Assembly (NCBI GenBank): GCA_046518185.1 | Contig: JBKGRZ010000006.1 | Coordinates: forward strand, 186,001 to 250,000 | Origin: Scandinavium vulneris_A | GTDB lineage: Bacteria; Pseudomonadota; Gammaproteobacteria; Enterobacterales; Enterobacteriaceae | Direction: 5' to 3' | DNA: 64,000 nt | Part shown: positions 1 through 7,343 of the stretch, one piece after another | How the letters are laid out: every line of letters begins with the position of its first letter | How positions within the stretch are numbered: the first letter of the stretch is position 1 | The notes under the pieces: model-generated | What the model was told of the DNA's origin: nothing | Seen by the model: only the letters and a program-made list of their open reading frames with translations | The model's database searches: none | Position numbers and translations under genes: made by a program

Positions 1-40
1 TTATTGGTGGCGACGAAAGTACGGATTAAATAAGCCTTCC

Positions 41-61
41 GCCCGGATCACATATCCGGGC
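41..61. other. inverted repeat at the end of yicS
   Basis: GCCCGGAT and ATCCGGGC are separated by five bases and overlap the stop codon of yicS. The hairpin has no T-tract on either side, so it is more likely a REP-like or mRNA-protecting hairpin than a Rho-independent terminator. Confidence 0.4.
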
Positions 62-338
62 ACTGGATTTGCCCGATGGCGTCCCAGTAGTTCTTCTGGT
101 TATTACGTTCCATTGCCAGCGTCGCGTCACGCACGTGGCGCTTGTTGTCTTCGTTCGCGAGAATTTTGTTAGCGAAGTCGGTTTCGCTCAGGTTTTTGCT
201 CGGGGTACAGGTTTTTTTGACGTCCTTCATCACCTGCATTTTTTGCTGTTCAAACTGCAAGCCTTGCAGTGGAGAGTTGGCATACGCGGCCGGGACGACC
301 AGACAGGCCAGCAGACAAAGTAATGGCGTAGTTTTCAT
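48..338 (-). CDS. yicS: YicS family secreted small protein
   Basis: A 96-residue protein that closely resembles E. coli YicS, a periplasmic protein of unknown function. An N-terminal signal peptide is visible (MKTT, then a hydrophobic stretch and a VPAAYA cleavage region), and the C-terminal half carries the YicS signature with NNQKNYWDAIGQIQCPDM. Two cysteines remain in the mature part and could form a disulfide. The start at 338 was preferred over the upstream codon at 359 because AAGGGA lies at ribosome-binding distance and the signal peptide then begins normally. It sits downstream of yicL on the same strand with a 77-bp gap. The function is not known. Confidence 0.85.
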   Translation of the reverse strand: MKTTPLLCLLACLVVPAAYANSPLQGLQFEQQKMQVMKDVKKTCTPSKNLSETDFANKILANEDNKRHVRDATLAMERNNQKNYWDAIGQIQCPDM

Positions 339-415
339 AATGGATCCCTTATTTTGCAAGGTGCAATACCTCTACTATATGTTCAGGCCGTTGAATGCGC
401 AAAAGCATGATCAAC

Positions 416-1318
416 TTATCCAAGCCGGGCGTGACGGCGTGAATCGAGCGAAATCAGCACCACCGACGAGAGGATCAGCAGCGTACCAATCCAATCCGGC
501 AACGCAAAGCTGACGCCCAACAGCAACACCGACAGCAGCGCGCTACTCAGCGGTTCGGCGCAGCTCAGCACGCTGGCCTTCGGGCCGCCAATCATCTGCG
601 CGCCCTTCAGGTACAGGCTGAACGTCAGCGAAGTGCCAATCACCACCAGATAGAAAAACGCCAGCAGCAGATTACCGCCGATAGCGAAATGTAACCCCTC
701 CCCGGCGTAGAACGGCAGCAGACACGCCCCGCCCAGCAGCATACTCCAGCCGACAATCGGCAGCGTACCGTAGCGCGCAATCAGCGTAGACGGATAGGTG
801 GTATAGAACGCGGCGGCAAAGGCCGAGGCAATTCCCCAGAACAGCGCCGCAGGGGAAATGGACAGCGACGTCGGGTTGCCGTGGGTGACCAGCAAAAATG
901 TGCCGATAAGCGAGGTCAAAATGGCGGCAAATACCAAAATGCCGGGCCGCGATTTCCGGGCAAGGGCAAACCACGCCACGATAATCGTCGGCGACAGGAA
1001 CTGCAGCACCGTCGCCGTGGCAGCATTCGATTTTTCGATGGTCATCAGGAAGGTGAGCTGCACCGTTAGCGCACCGACAATCGAGAACAGCAGCAGGCTC
1101 AACGCATCTTTGCGGCTCTTAAGAATGCTGAAAATGTTATCGCCATGCACGAAAGCCAGCATCAGCAGGATGAACCCGGCGAACAGCAGGCGCACCATGG
1201 TCAAAAACGGCGACGACATCTGACTCTGTTCCATGATGTATTGCGCACAGACGCCGGAACTGCCCCACAGCACGGCGGCTATCAGTACGTTCAGCATCCC
1301 TTTCCTGGTCGAGCCCAT
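416..1318 (-). CDS. yicL: EamA/DMT-family inner membrane transporter YicL
   Basis: A 300-residue hydrophobic protein with about ten predicted membrane helices in two EamA repeats, the drug/metabolite transporter architecture. It matches E. coli YicL along its whole length, including the N-terminal MGSTRKGMLNVLIAAVLWGSSG-type start and the IGGPKASVLSCAEPLSS segment in the second repeat. The substrate is not known; related proteins export amino acids or metabolites. It is next to yicS, as in E. coli, but here it is separated from nlpA by 6 kb of accessory genes, so nlpA and yicL are no longer neighbours. Confidence 0.9.
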   Translation of the reverse strand: MGSTRKGMLNVLIAAVLWGSSGVCAQYIMEQSQMSSPFLTMVRLLFAGFILLMLAFVHGDNIFSILKSRKDALSLLLFSIVGALTVQLTFLMTIEKSNAATATVLQFLSPTIIVAWFALARKSRPGILVFAAILTSLIGTFLLVTHGNPTSLSISPAALFWGIASAFAAAFYTTYPSTLIARYGTLPIVGWSMLLGGACLLPFYAGEGLHFAIGGNLLLAFFYLVVIGTSLTFSLYLKGAQMIGGPKASVLSCAEPLSSALLSVLLLGVSFALPDWIGTLLILSSVVLISLDSRRHARLG

Positions 1319-1430
1319 CTTTCCCTCAACAACCTGATTTCTTTGCCTGGAATCATATCACTGATTGAGATGTTGGTGTCCGCACTCAATAATGGGGGGA
1401 GTTTTAGGCACATCAACGCGGAGACAGGCT

Positions 1431-1847
1431 ATGCAGATTGAGATTACCGAGAAAGTGACTCAGCAAGACCAGGAAGCATTACTCACCGGATTACGCGCTT
1501 TTAACAGCCAATTTATTGATACCAAAGACTGGCACGATCTGGGGGTTTACTCCCGGGATGAGAGTGGAAACATGCTCGGCGGCCTGATTGGCAAACGCAA
1601 AGGTGACTGGCTGTGTATCGACTTTTTATGGGTCAGCGAAGCCGCGCGGGGTCAGGGGCTGGGCGGCGAGCTGATTCGTGAAGCGGAAAAGCGCATCCGC
1701 GAGTGGGGCTGTCACCATATGCTGGTCGACACCGCCAGTTTCCAGGCGCTGCCGTTTTATCAGAAATGCGGCTTTACCCTGCATAACACCATCAATGATT
1801 TCCCGCATCAGGGAATGCAGCGCCACTACCTGACCAAAACTCTTTAA
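1431..1847 (+). CDS. GNAT family N-acetyltransferase
   Basis: A 138-residue acetyltransferase of the GNAT fold. The acetyl-CoA pyrophosphate-binding motif is visible as R73-G-Q-G-L-G78, followed by a long helix, and the C-terminal FYQKCGF segment is the typical GNAT motif B. The start at 1431 is preferred over 1365 because the extra 22 residues are not GNAT-like and GGAGA lies upstream of this ATG. The substrate cannot be deduced. Its stop codon overlaps the stop of the convergent TetR gene by three bases (1845-1846 shared), so the two genes end back to back. Confidence 0.8.
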   Translation: MQIEITEKVTQQDQEALLTGLRAFNSQFIDTKDWHDLGVYSRDESGNMLGGLIGKRKGDWLCIDFLWVSEAARGQGLGGELIREAEKRIREWGCHHMLVDTASFQALPFYQKCGFTLHNTINDFPHQGMQRHYLTKTL

Positions 1848-2500
1848 CCGCCGATCCCCTGGCCCATCATCGCCAGCGCGTGGCGCACAATAGTGTCAGG
1901 GGAAACGGATTTCAGGCGTTCGTCGGTACGCAGACGGGAAAACGGCACCAGCACCAGGCTAATCAGGGTCGTCACCAGCAGCTCCGGGGACAGGTCGCGG
2001 TTAAGCTTCCCGCTTTCCTGCCAGTGCGCGATGGTGGTGAGCAGTTTGTGGTGCTTGTCTTCGCCGAAACGCGCCTGCATGTGCTGGCGCAGGATCGGCA
2101 TTTCGCCAATCATCTCCTGCATCCACAGCGGGGCGAACCAGGCGTTCTGCTCCGCCAGTTCCGCCAGCACCCGCACCATTTGGGTGAAGGCGCTTACCGG
2201 GTCATCCTGATGCTCGACAAATGCGGTGCTGATGCGGTTGCGCAGCGGCATGAAGCGCTCTTCGAGTAGCTGTTCGATCAGCGCTTCGCGGCTGTTGAAA
2301 TAGTAATGCAGCATCGCGGGCGTTACCCCCGCCTCTTTGGCGATGGCGTTGAGCGACACGCGGGCGATCCCTTCGCGGGAAAACAACGTCAACGCAATAT
2401 CCATCAACTGCTCTCGGTTGTCGGCTCCAGCCTTCTTTCCGCGCGGACGCCCTGGGCGACGTGGCTTCTCGGAATTATCCTTGCCATTCTGTGCTTTCAT
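1844..2500 (-). CDS. TetR family transcriptional regulator
   Basis: A 218-residue protein with a basic N-terminal tail (PRRPGRPRGKK) and a TetR helix-turn-helix around residues 45-70 (VSLNAIAKEAGVTPAMLHYYF). The C-terminal helical part would bind the effector and dimerise. It is divergent from the DHA2-family efflux pump at 2580, with only 79 bp between the start codons and a palindrome in that gap, so it probably represses the pump and itself and is released by a pump substrate. The ligand is unknown. Confidence 0.85.
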   Translation of the reverse strand: MKAQNGKDNSEKPRRPGRPRGKKAGADNREQLMDIALTLFSREGIARVSLNAIAKEAGVTPAMLHYYFNSREALIEQLLEERFMPLRNRISTAFVEHQDDPVSAFTQMVRVLAELAEQNAWFAPLWMQEMIGEMPILRQHMQARFGEDKHHKLLTTIAHWQESGKLNRDLSPELLVTTLISLVLVPFSRLRTDERLKSVSPDTIVRHALAMMGQGIGG

Positions 2501-2541
2501 TTGCGGGGTGTCCCTTGACCTGAACCATAACTTACATAAAT

Positions 2542-2563
2542 ATTAATTAGGTATTTAATTAAT
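2542..2563. promoter_or_regulatory. candidate TetR operator
   Basis: ATTAATTA and TAATTAAT flank six bases with a palindromic TA centre, giving a 22-bp dyad midway between the divergent regulator and pump genes and 17 bp before the pump start. Size and place fit a TetR-type operator. The sequence is AT-rich, so part of it may also serve as a promoter element. Confidence 0.55.
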
Positions 2564-2579
2564 TTCAAGTGAGCCTGTT

Positions 2580-4094
2580 ATGGAGTCTCAAGAGACGACT
2601 CAACCGCAGCACGTTCCGGCAACTGGCGTGAAGTCCATCCGCCTGTTATTCAGCGCGTTGCTGTTAGTCATGCTGCTGTCGGCGCTGGATCAGACCATTG
2701 TCTCGACCGCATTGCCGACGATTGTCGGCGAACTCGGCGGCCTCGATAAGCTGTCATGGGTGGTAACCGCCTATATTCTGACGTCGACCATCGTGGTGCC
2801 GCTGTACGGTAAATTCGGCGATCTGTTTGGCCGCAAGCGGGTGCTGCAGATCGCCATCGTGCTGTTCCTTGTCGGTTCCGCCCTGTGCGGACTGGCGCAA
2901 AACATGACTCAACTGGTGCTGATGCGCGGCCTGCAAGGCCTGGGCGGCGGCGGTCTTATGGTTATCAGCATGGCAGCGGTCGCCGACGTGATTCCCCCCG
3001 CCGATCGCGGGCGCTATCAGGGCCTGTTTGGCGGCGTGTTTGGTCTCGCCACGGTGATTGGTCCGCTGATTGGCGGCTTTATCGTGCAGCACACCTCCTG
3101 GCGCTGGATTTTCTATATCAACCTGCCGCTGGGCCTGTTTGCGCTGTTGGTGATCGGGGCGGTATTCCGCAGCACCAACAAACGCACCACCCATCAGATT
3201 GACTGGCTCGGTGCGCTGTATCTCAGCATGGCGCTGCTGTGCATCACCCTGTTTACCACCGAAGGCGGCACGGTACGCGAATGGAGCGACCCGCAGCTGT
3301 GGTGCATTCTGGCGTTCGGTCTGGTCGGTATTGCCGGGTTTATTTATGAAGAACGGCTGGCGTTTGAGCCGATTATTCCGCTGTCGCTGTTCCGCGACCG
3401 CAGCTTCCTGCTGTGCAGCCTGATTGGCTTTATTATCGGGATGTCGCTGTTTGGCTCGGTCACCTTCCTGCCGCTCTATTTGCAGGTGGTGAAAAACGCC
3501 ACCCCGACCGAAGCCGGGCTGCAGCTGATCCCGCTGATGGGCGGCCTGCTGCTGACCTCGATTATCAGCGGACGACTGATCAGCCGCACCGGGAAATATC
3601 GCCTGTATCCGATCGTCGGGACGCTGTTGGGCTTTATCGGCATGCTGTTGCTGACCCGCATCACCATTAACTCCCCCACGTGGCATTTGTACCTGTTCAC
3701 CGGCGTGCTGGGAATGGGTCTCGGCCTGGTGATGCAGGTGCTGGTACTGGCGGTACAGAACTCGGTGGCGCCGAACCTGTACGGCGTGGCGACCTCCGGC
3801 GTGACGCTGTTCCGCTCGATTGGCGGCTCCATCGGCGTGGCGCTGTTTGGTGCGGTGTTTACCCATGTGCTGCAATCCAACCTGAGCCGCCTGCTGCCGG
3901 AAGGCGCAGAAATGCCGCGCGCCTTGAACCCGGTGGCGGTGCATCATTTGCCGGAAACTCTGCGCACCGATTACCTCGATGCCTTCGGGGCCGCCATCCA
4001 TGCGGCATTCCTGATGGCGGCCTGTATCATGGTACTGGCGTTTGCGCTGTCGTGGTGGCTGAAAGAAGCACCGTTGAAGAAGTCACATCATTAA
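2580..4094 (+). CDS. DHA2-family (EmrB/QacA-like) MFS multidrug transporter
   Basis: A 504-residue proton-driven efflux protein with about 14 membrane helices. The DHA2 signature LDQTIVSTALPTIVGEL lies in the first helix (about residues 38-54), motif A (GKFGDLFGRKR) in loop 2-3 and motif C (GGVFGLATVIGPLIGG) in helix 5, the antiporter motif. No outer-membrane or membrane-fusion partner is adjacent, so it probably works as a single-component inner-membrane pump. It is controlled by the divergent TetR protein in all likelihood. The natural substrate is not known. Confidence 0.9.
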   Translation: MESQETTQPQHVPATGVKSIRLLFSALLLVMLLSALDQTIVSTALPTIVGELGGLDKLSWVVTAYILTSTIVVPLYGKFGDLFGRKRVLQIAIVLFLVGSALCGLAQNMTQLVLMRGLQGLGGGGLMVISMAAVADVIPPADRGRYQGLFGGVFGLATVIGPLIGGFIVQHTSWRWIFYINLPLGLFALLVIGAVFRSTNKRTTHQIDWLGALYLSMALLCITLFTTEGGTVREWSDPQLWCILAFGLVGIAGFIYEERLAFEPIIPLSLFRDRSFLLCSLIGFIIGMSLFGSVTFLPLYLQVVKNATPTEAGLQLIPLMGGLLLTSIISGRLISRTGKYRLYPIVGTLLGFIGMLLLTRITINSPTWHLYLFTGVLGMGLGLVMQVLVLAVQNSVAPNLYGVATSGVTLFRSIGGSIGVALFGAVFTHVLQSNLSRLLPEGAEMPRALNPVAVHHLPETLRTDYLDAFGAAIHAAFLMAACIMVLAFALSWWLKEAPLKKSHH

Positions 4095-4141
4095 ACGAAG
4101 TTGTGCCAGGATGAGTAAACCTGAATCTGTCGGAGTGAATT

Positions 4142-4363
4142 ATGCGTGAACAACGTCCGCCTTTGCCCCCGTTTACCCTGGAAAGCGCGATTCAAAAGGT
4201 GCGCGCCGCCGAAGATGGCTGGAACAGTCGCAACCCGGAGAAAGTCTCGCTGGCCTACACGCCGGACAGCAGCTGGCGCAATCGCAGCGAGTTTATTGAA
4301 GGCCGCGACGCCATCGTCGCCTTTCTCGACCGCAAATGGCGCACAGAGCTGGAGTATCGGCTG
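4142..4363 (+). pseudogene. DUF1348 / NTF2-like protein, 5' part, interrupted
   Basis: This is the N-terminal half of a nuclear-transport-factor-2-like (SnoaL-fold, DUF1348) protein: it starts MREQRPPLPPFTLESAIQ and reads through RKWRTELEYRL before the frame leaves the gene at an insertion. The family is usually about 155 residues long; here only 74 remain. The missing part lies 1.1 kb further on (5462-5710). Codon by codon the join would read EYRL|IKELW, the expected family sequence, which shows that the two parts were one gene. The 77-residue open frame at 4142-4375 is therefore not an intact protein. The family has no firmly known function. Confidence 0.85.
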
Positions 4364-4364
4364 A

Positions 4365-4763
4365 ATTCTGGTTAAGAAACTGGATCGCCTTGGCCGGGAT
4401 ACAGCCGATATGATCCAGCTGATAAAAGAGTTTGACACCCAAGGTGTGGCCGTCCGGTTTATTGATGACGGGATCAGCACCGACGGCGAAATGGGTAAAA
4501 TGGTAGTCACCATTCTGTCAGCGGTGGTACAGGCCGAACGGTGCAGGATACTGGAACGTACCAATGAAGGCCGACTGGAAGCAAAGCGGAAAGGCATCAA
4601 ATTTGGACGCAGGCGTATCGTCGACCGTAATGTCGTGCTTGCACTTCATCAGGAAGGTACCGGCGCTACGGCGATAGCCCGACAGCTCTGCATTGCACGT
4701 TCCACTGTATACAAAATTTTAAAAGATGAAACGTTTACACTCGTCTCAAACAGCGCAATTTAG
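4365..4763 (+). pseudogene. tnpR: Tn3-type resolvase (TnpR) C-terminal fragment
   Basis: The frame from 4365 encodes LVKKLDRLGRDTADMIQLI and continues through FIDDGISTDGEMGKMVVTIL and ERTNEGRLEAKRKG to a C-terminal helix-turn-helix (TAIARQLCIARSTVYKIL). This corresponds to the serine-recombinase core from about residue 68 of Tn3 resolvase to the end. The N-terminal portion with the catalytic serine (Ser10 in Tn3) is missing, and the frame meets a TGA at 4362-4364, so the fragment cannot resolve cointegrates. An internal ATG at 4410 could give a product with the DNA-binding domain only. The last eight residues differ from the usual family end. Confidence 0.85.
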
Positions 4764-4769
4764 CTAAAT

Positions 4770-4794
4770 AACCTTGCCGGCATGCGGCAAGGTT
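4770..4794. terminator. perfect hairpin after the resolvase fragment
   Basis: AACCTTGCCG and CGGCAAGGTT are perfect inverted copies around a five-base loop, seven bases after the resolvase stop. There is no clear T-run, so it may be a weak terminator or a leftover recombination-site component. Confidence 0.4.
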
Positions 4795-4867
4795 AACATC
4801 AGCCATCGAGGTTCACTAAAATTAGCCCCGTAACGATACTAAATAGCTTTGCAGAATAGTGCTCCAG

Positions 4868-5239
4868 TTACCGTAAAGAGAGTTTGTTATTCGCAAGTAG
4901 CGAATAAATATTTAATCGTTCCTCTCTTGCTGCCACAATGGCACTTCTAGTAAATGGACTACCCGTTGCGGAAAATAAAGCTTCTGAATGTTTCTCTAAT
5001 TTACTTACATTTTTCAGCGTATCTTTAATATTTCCTTTATCGGCACTTTTTGCTAACTTGGCAGCATAATTTTCTGTTTTTTGATACATGGATGAAACTT
5101 TACTCCCTTTAGTCTCCGCCGTATTTTTAATGCCTTTCAGTTCATTAATAAAATTTTTCGCAGAATGTCTAACTTCCGAACTGGTATAAGAAGGAAGCTT
5201 TGCAACTGGTATGGAGCGGAAAAGGCCAGAAATGTTCAT
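4868..5239 (-). CDS. orphan 123-residue protein carried by the Tn3 remnant
   Basis: I do not recognise this protein. It has a good ribosome-binding site (GGGAG eight bases before ATG 5239) and a consensus TTGACA at 5278-5283 upstream, so it looks expressed. It starts MNISGLFRSIPVAKLPSYTS, is basic (many Lys), has no membrane helix and no Sec signal, and the region from about residue 20 to 115 looks mostly helical and amphipathic. Base composition is far more AT-rich than the flanking genes, which points to transfer from elsewhere. A Ser/Pro-rich amphipathic N-terminus followed by helices is a pattern seen in type III effector N-termini, but no secretion system or effector domain is visible here. 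A truncated effector, a chaperone-like protein or a toxin-related protein are other possibilities. Confidence 0.6.
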   Translation of the reverse strand: MNISGLFRSIPVAKLPSYTSSEVRHSAKNFINELKGIKNTAETKGSKVSSMYQKTENYAAKLAKSADKGNIKDTLKNVSKLEKHSEALFSATGSPFTRSAIVAAREERLNIYSLLANNKLSLR

Positions 5240-5423
5240 TTTTATATCTCCCGTATGGCAAAAGAAACATGAGAACATGTCAATAGTTTTTTGTCTTTCA
5301 AAAAACGACTGTGGTTAAATCCCGTTAGCCAAAAGGCCATTCCATTATGGATTACTCCTACATATTCCAGCTCAGCGAGCTGTCCTTTAAGGCGAGTATT
5401 CGTTCCATTGGTCCCAAAAAATG
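5240..5423. other. AT-rich non-coding part of the Tn3 remnant
   Basis: This stretch holds the putative promoter of the orphan gene (TTGACA on the minus strand at 5278-5283). At 5393-5416 a sequence (GCGAGTATTCGTTCCATTGG) resembles the inner part of the 38-bp terminal repeat (GTGAGTTTTCGTTCCACTGA), possibly a decayed second copy. No coding sequence was seen. Confidence 0.5.
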
Positions 5424-5461
5424 CTTAACGTGAGTTTTCGTTCCACTGAGCGTCAGCCCCC
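5424..5461. repeat. 38-bp Tn3-family terminal inverted repeat
   Basis: Read on the minus strand the element begins GGGGGCTGACGCTCAGTGGA and ends in ACGTTAAG, 38 bp in total. It matches the Tn3/Tn1 terminal repeat nearly base for base as I remember it. Host DUF1348 sequence follows at 5462. No partner repeat is present at the left boundary near 4364. Confidence 0.85.
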
Positions 5462-5710
5462 ATCAAAGAACTGTGGGCCTACACTGATAACCGCATCGCG
5501 GTGCGTTTTGCCTATGAATGGCACGATGAAAGCGGCAGTTGGTTCCGTTCTTAAGGCAATGAAAACTGGGAGTTTGATGATAACGGCCTGATGAGCAAAC
5601 GATATGCCTGCATTAACGACCGGCCGATCGCCGAATACGAACGCCAGTTTCGCTGGTCGCAGGGCCGACGCCCCGACGATCACCTCGGCCTGAGCGCGCT
5701 GGGACTGTGA
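5462..5710 (+). pseudogene. DUF1348 / NTF2-like protein, 3' part, with an internal stop
   Basis: The frame resumes with IKELWAYTDNRIAVRFAYEW and runs to the normal family end at TGA 5708-5710. The conserved WFRSYGNENWEF motif is broken: the Tyr codon is TAA at 5552-5554, probably a single-base change from TAC. The gene was therefore hit twice, by the Tn3-related insertion and by a point mutation. No start codon with a plausible ribosome-binding site is seen at the beginning of this part. Confidence 0.85.
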
Positions 5711-5825
5711 TCGGCTGTTGCCTCGCTAACGGGGGATTTTCCCCCATTCACTGACTGTGTGGCCTGAAAAATCTCCCCTACAGTGGGGCCCAACATCTGA
5801 TAACGACCACGATGAAGGGCTCTTT

Positions 5826-7136
5826 ATGCGCACATTTTCTGCTCCACTCTGTTTACTCGCACTTTGCCTCACCGCCTCTTTACAGGCCAACGCGGCGCAG
5901 GCCGCCAATGACTGCGGCGTGCCGCAGCTGACCACCTGCCCGGCTCCGGTTGATACTCAACTGCCTGACGTAAAAAACATGCTGACCTGGAACCAACAGC
6001 AGCGCGTGGTTGGCTTTCGCAACGACTATCGCTCCTACGCGGGCGACGTGTTTAAAGCGGGCCACGCCCGGCCCATTCCGGTCATGGAACGCTCCCTGAG
6101 CGCCGCGACCTATCACTATCAGGGCCACGATTATAATTTGCAGGATTACCTCAAACGTAACGACGTGACCGGGATGATGGTCATCAAAGACGGCAAAATC
6201 GCGTACCAGTATTACAGCCACGGCAACACTCCGACCACGCTGTGGACCTCGCGCTCGGTAGGGAAATCAGTGGTCTCGACGCTGGTCGGTGTGGCGGTAA
6301 AAGAGGGCAAGATCGCCTCGCTGGACGATGAAATCGTCAAATATAACCCTGACGTTAAAGGCACTGCCTGGGAGCACGTTACGGTGCGCCAGCTGATGCA
6401 GCACACCTCCGGCGTGACCTGGAATGAGGATTACACGAATCCGCAGTCTGACTTCGCAAAACTGACCCAGTGTGAGGCCAATAAAGATACCTACGCCTGC
6501 GTGAACGCGCTGGTGAAAGACCCGAAACGCAGTGCCTACGCCAAGCCGGGCGCGGCCTGGTCTTACTCTTCCGGCGGGGCATGGCTGCTGGGCGATACCC
6601 TGGAGAAAGCCACCGGCAAATCGCTGGCGCAGAACCTGCAGGAGAAAATCTGGCAGCCGTACGGCATGGTGCATGACGGCGTGTGGCATAGCTATCAGCC
6701 TGGCAAACACGACGTTGGCGCTCATGGCTTTAACGCCACCCTGCAAGACTGGGGCAAATTCGGGCTGTTTATCATGAACAACGGCGTATTGCCGGATGGC
6801 ACTCAAACGCTGCCGGATAACTGGGTGAAAGACGCCAGAACCTGGAACACCGCCGATAAATCGGTTTCTGCTGGGCATCCTGATGGGATGTATGGCTATC
6901 AGTGGTGGAACAACAGCGTGCCGCTGAACGCCAAAGACGTTAGCCCAAAACAAGGGTTGTCGAGCCAGGACACGATGTGGGCGCTGGGTATTTTTGGCCA
7001 GGTAATTGTGGTCAATCCGCAGCAAAAACTGGTGATCGTGCAGTGGTCCGCATGGCCGAAAGCCGAGCCGTCCTTCAGCGCTCAGCCGCTGGAAGCGTCG
7101 CTGATGTTTAATGCGATTGCCAATACCCTGAAGTAA
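5826..7136 (+). CDS. exported beta-lactamase-fold serine hydrolase
   Basis: A 436-residue protein with a Sec signal peptide (MRTF, hydrophobic core, cleavage near ANAAQA) and a class C beta-lactamase/DD-peptidase fold. The catalytic SxxK is S144-V-G-K147, and Y247-S-S is the second active-site motif (YxN/YxS type). Such proteins include esterases, 6-aminohexanoate-dimer hydrolases and penicillin-binding-protein relatives, so the substrate is open; it is not a recognised clinical AmpC. The start at 5826 is chosen because GAAGGG precedes it and the signal peptide starts there; the upstream 23 residues are not signal-like. It lies alone between the split DUF1348 gene and nlpA, followed by a REP pair. 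Confidence 0.8.
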   Translation: MRTFSAPLCLLALCLTASLQANAAQAANDCGVPQLTTCPAPVDTQLPDVKNMLTWNQQQRVVGFRNDYRSYAGDVFKAGHARPIPVMERSLSAATYHYQGHDYNLQDYLKRNDVTGMMVIKDGKIAYQYYSHGNTPTTLWTSRSVGKSVVSTLVGVAVKEGKIASLDDEIVKYNPDVKGTAWEHVTVRQLMQHTSGVTWNEDYTNPQSDFAKLTQCEANKDTYACVNALVKDPKRSAYAKPGAAWSYSSGGAWLLGDTLEKATGKSLAQNLQEKIWQPYGMVHDGVWHSYQPGKHDVGAHGFNATLQDWGKFGLFIMNNGVLPDGTQTLPDNWVKDARTWNTADKSVSAGHPDGMYGYQWWNNSVPLNAKDVSPKQGLSSQDTMWALGIFGQVIVVNPQQKLVIVQWSAWPKAEPSFSAQPLEASLMFNAIANTLK

Positions 7137-7139
7137 CCC

Positions 7140-7200
7140 GTAGCCCGGTCAGCGCATCGCCACCGGGCGCCCGGCGGCGCGTTGCTTGCCGGGCCTACGC
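7140..7200. repeat. REP pair (BIME-like)
   Basis: Two back-to-back palindromic units of the REP type, GTAGCCCGG...CCGGGCGC and GCCCGG...CCGGGCCTAC, lie directly after the serine hydrolase stop. Such elements stabilise upstream mRNA and bind Pol I/IHF/gyrase in enterics. Confidence 0.75.
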
Positions 7201-7343
7201 GTTCAGGCGCTATAGACCGGCTTTATCACCTTTTCGTCTCTCTCATTCCTTTTCGTTTTTATCCTCGCCTCAACAAAGTCGCTATAGTCATTTTTCATCA
7301 GGCACACCTTGTTTTAACGGACTGTTTAAAAAGGAACTCTGGC

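Larger units (their letters stand above)
4364..5461. mobile_element. Tn3-family transposon remnant inserted in the DUF1348 gene
   Basis: About 1.1 kb separates the two halves of the DUF1348 gene. The left part encodes the C-terminal portion of a Tn3-type resolvase; the right end is a 38-bp inverted repeat ending in GGGG, very close to the Tn3 terminal repeat. No transposase gene and no left terminal repeat are present, so this is an internally deleted or one-ended remnant and cannot move by itself. Between the two lies an AT-rich orphan gene on the minus strand. Host sequence resumes exactly where it stopped, with no obvious 5-bp target duplication. Confidence 0.8.

Noticed and set aside
2754..4001. 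415-codon open frame antisense to the DHA2 pump
   Set aside because: It mirrors the GC-rich pump gene, is full of Gln/His/Arg low-complexity sequence and has no ribosome-binding site; it is a shadow frame.
5240..5461. Hrp-box type promoter for the orphan gene
   Set aside because: A GGAAT and a CCAC element occur on the minus strand, but their spacing is about 23 instead of 15-16 bp.
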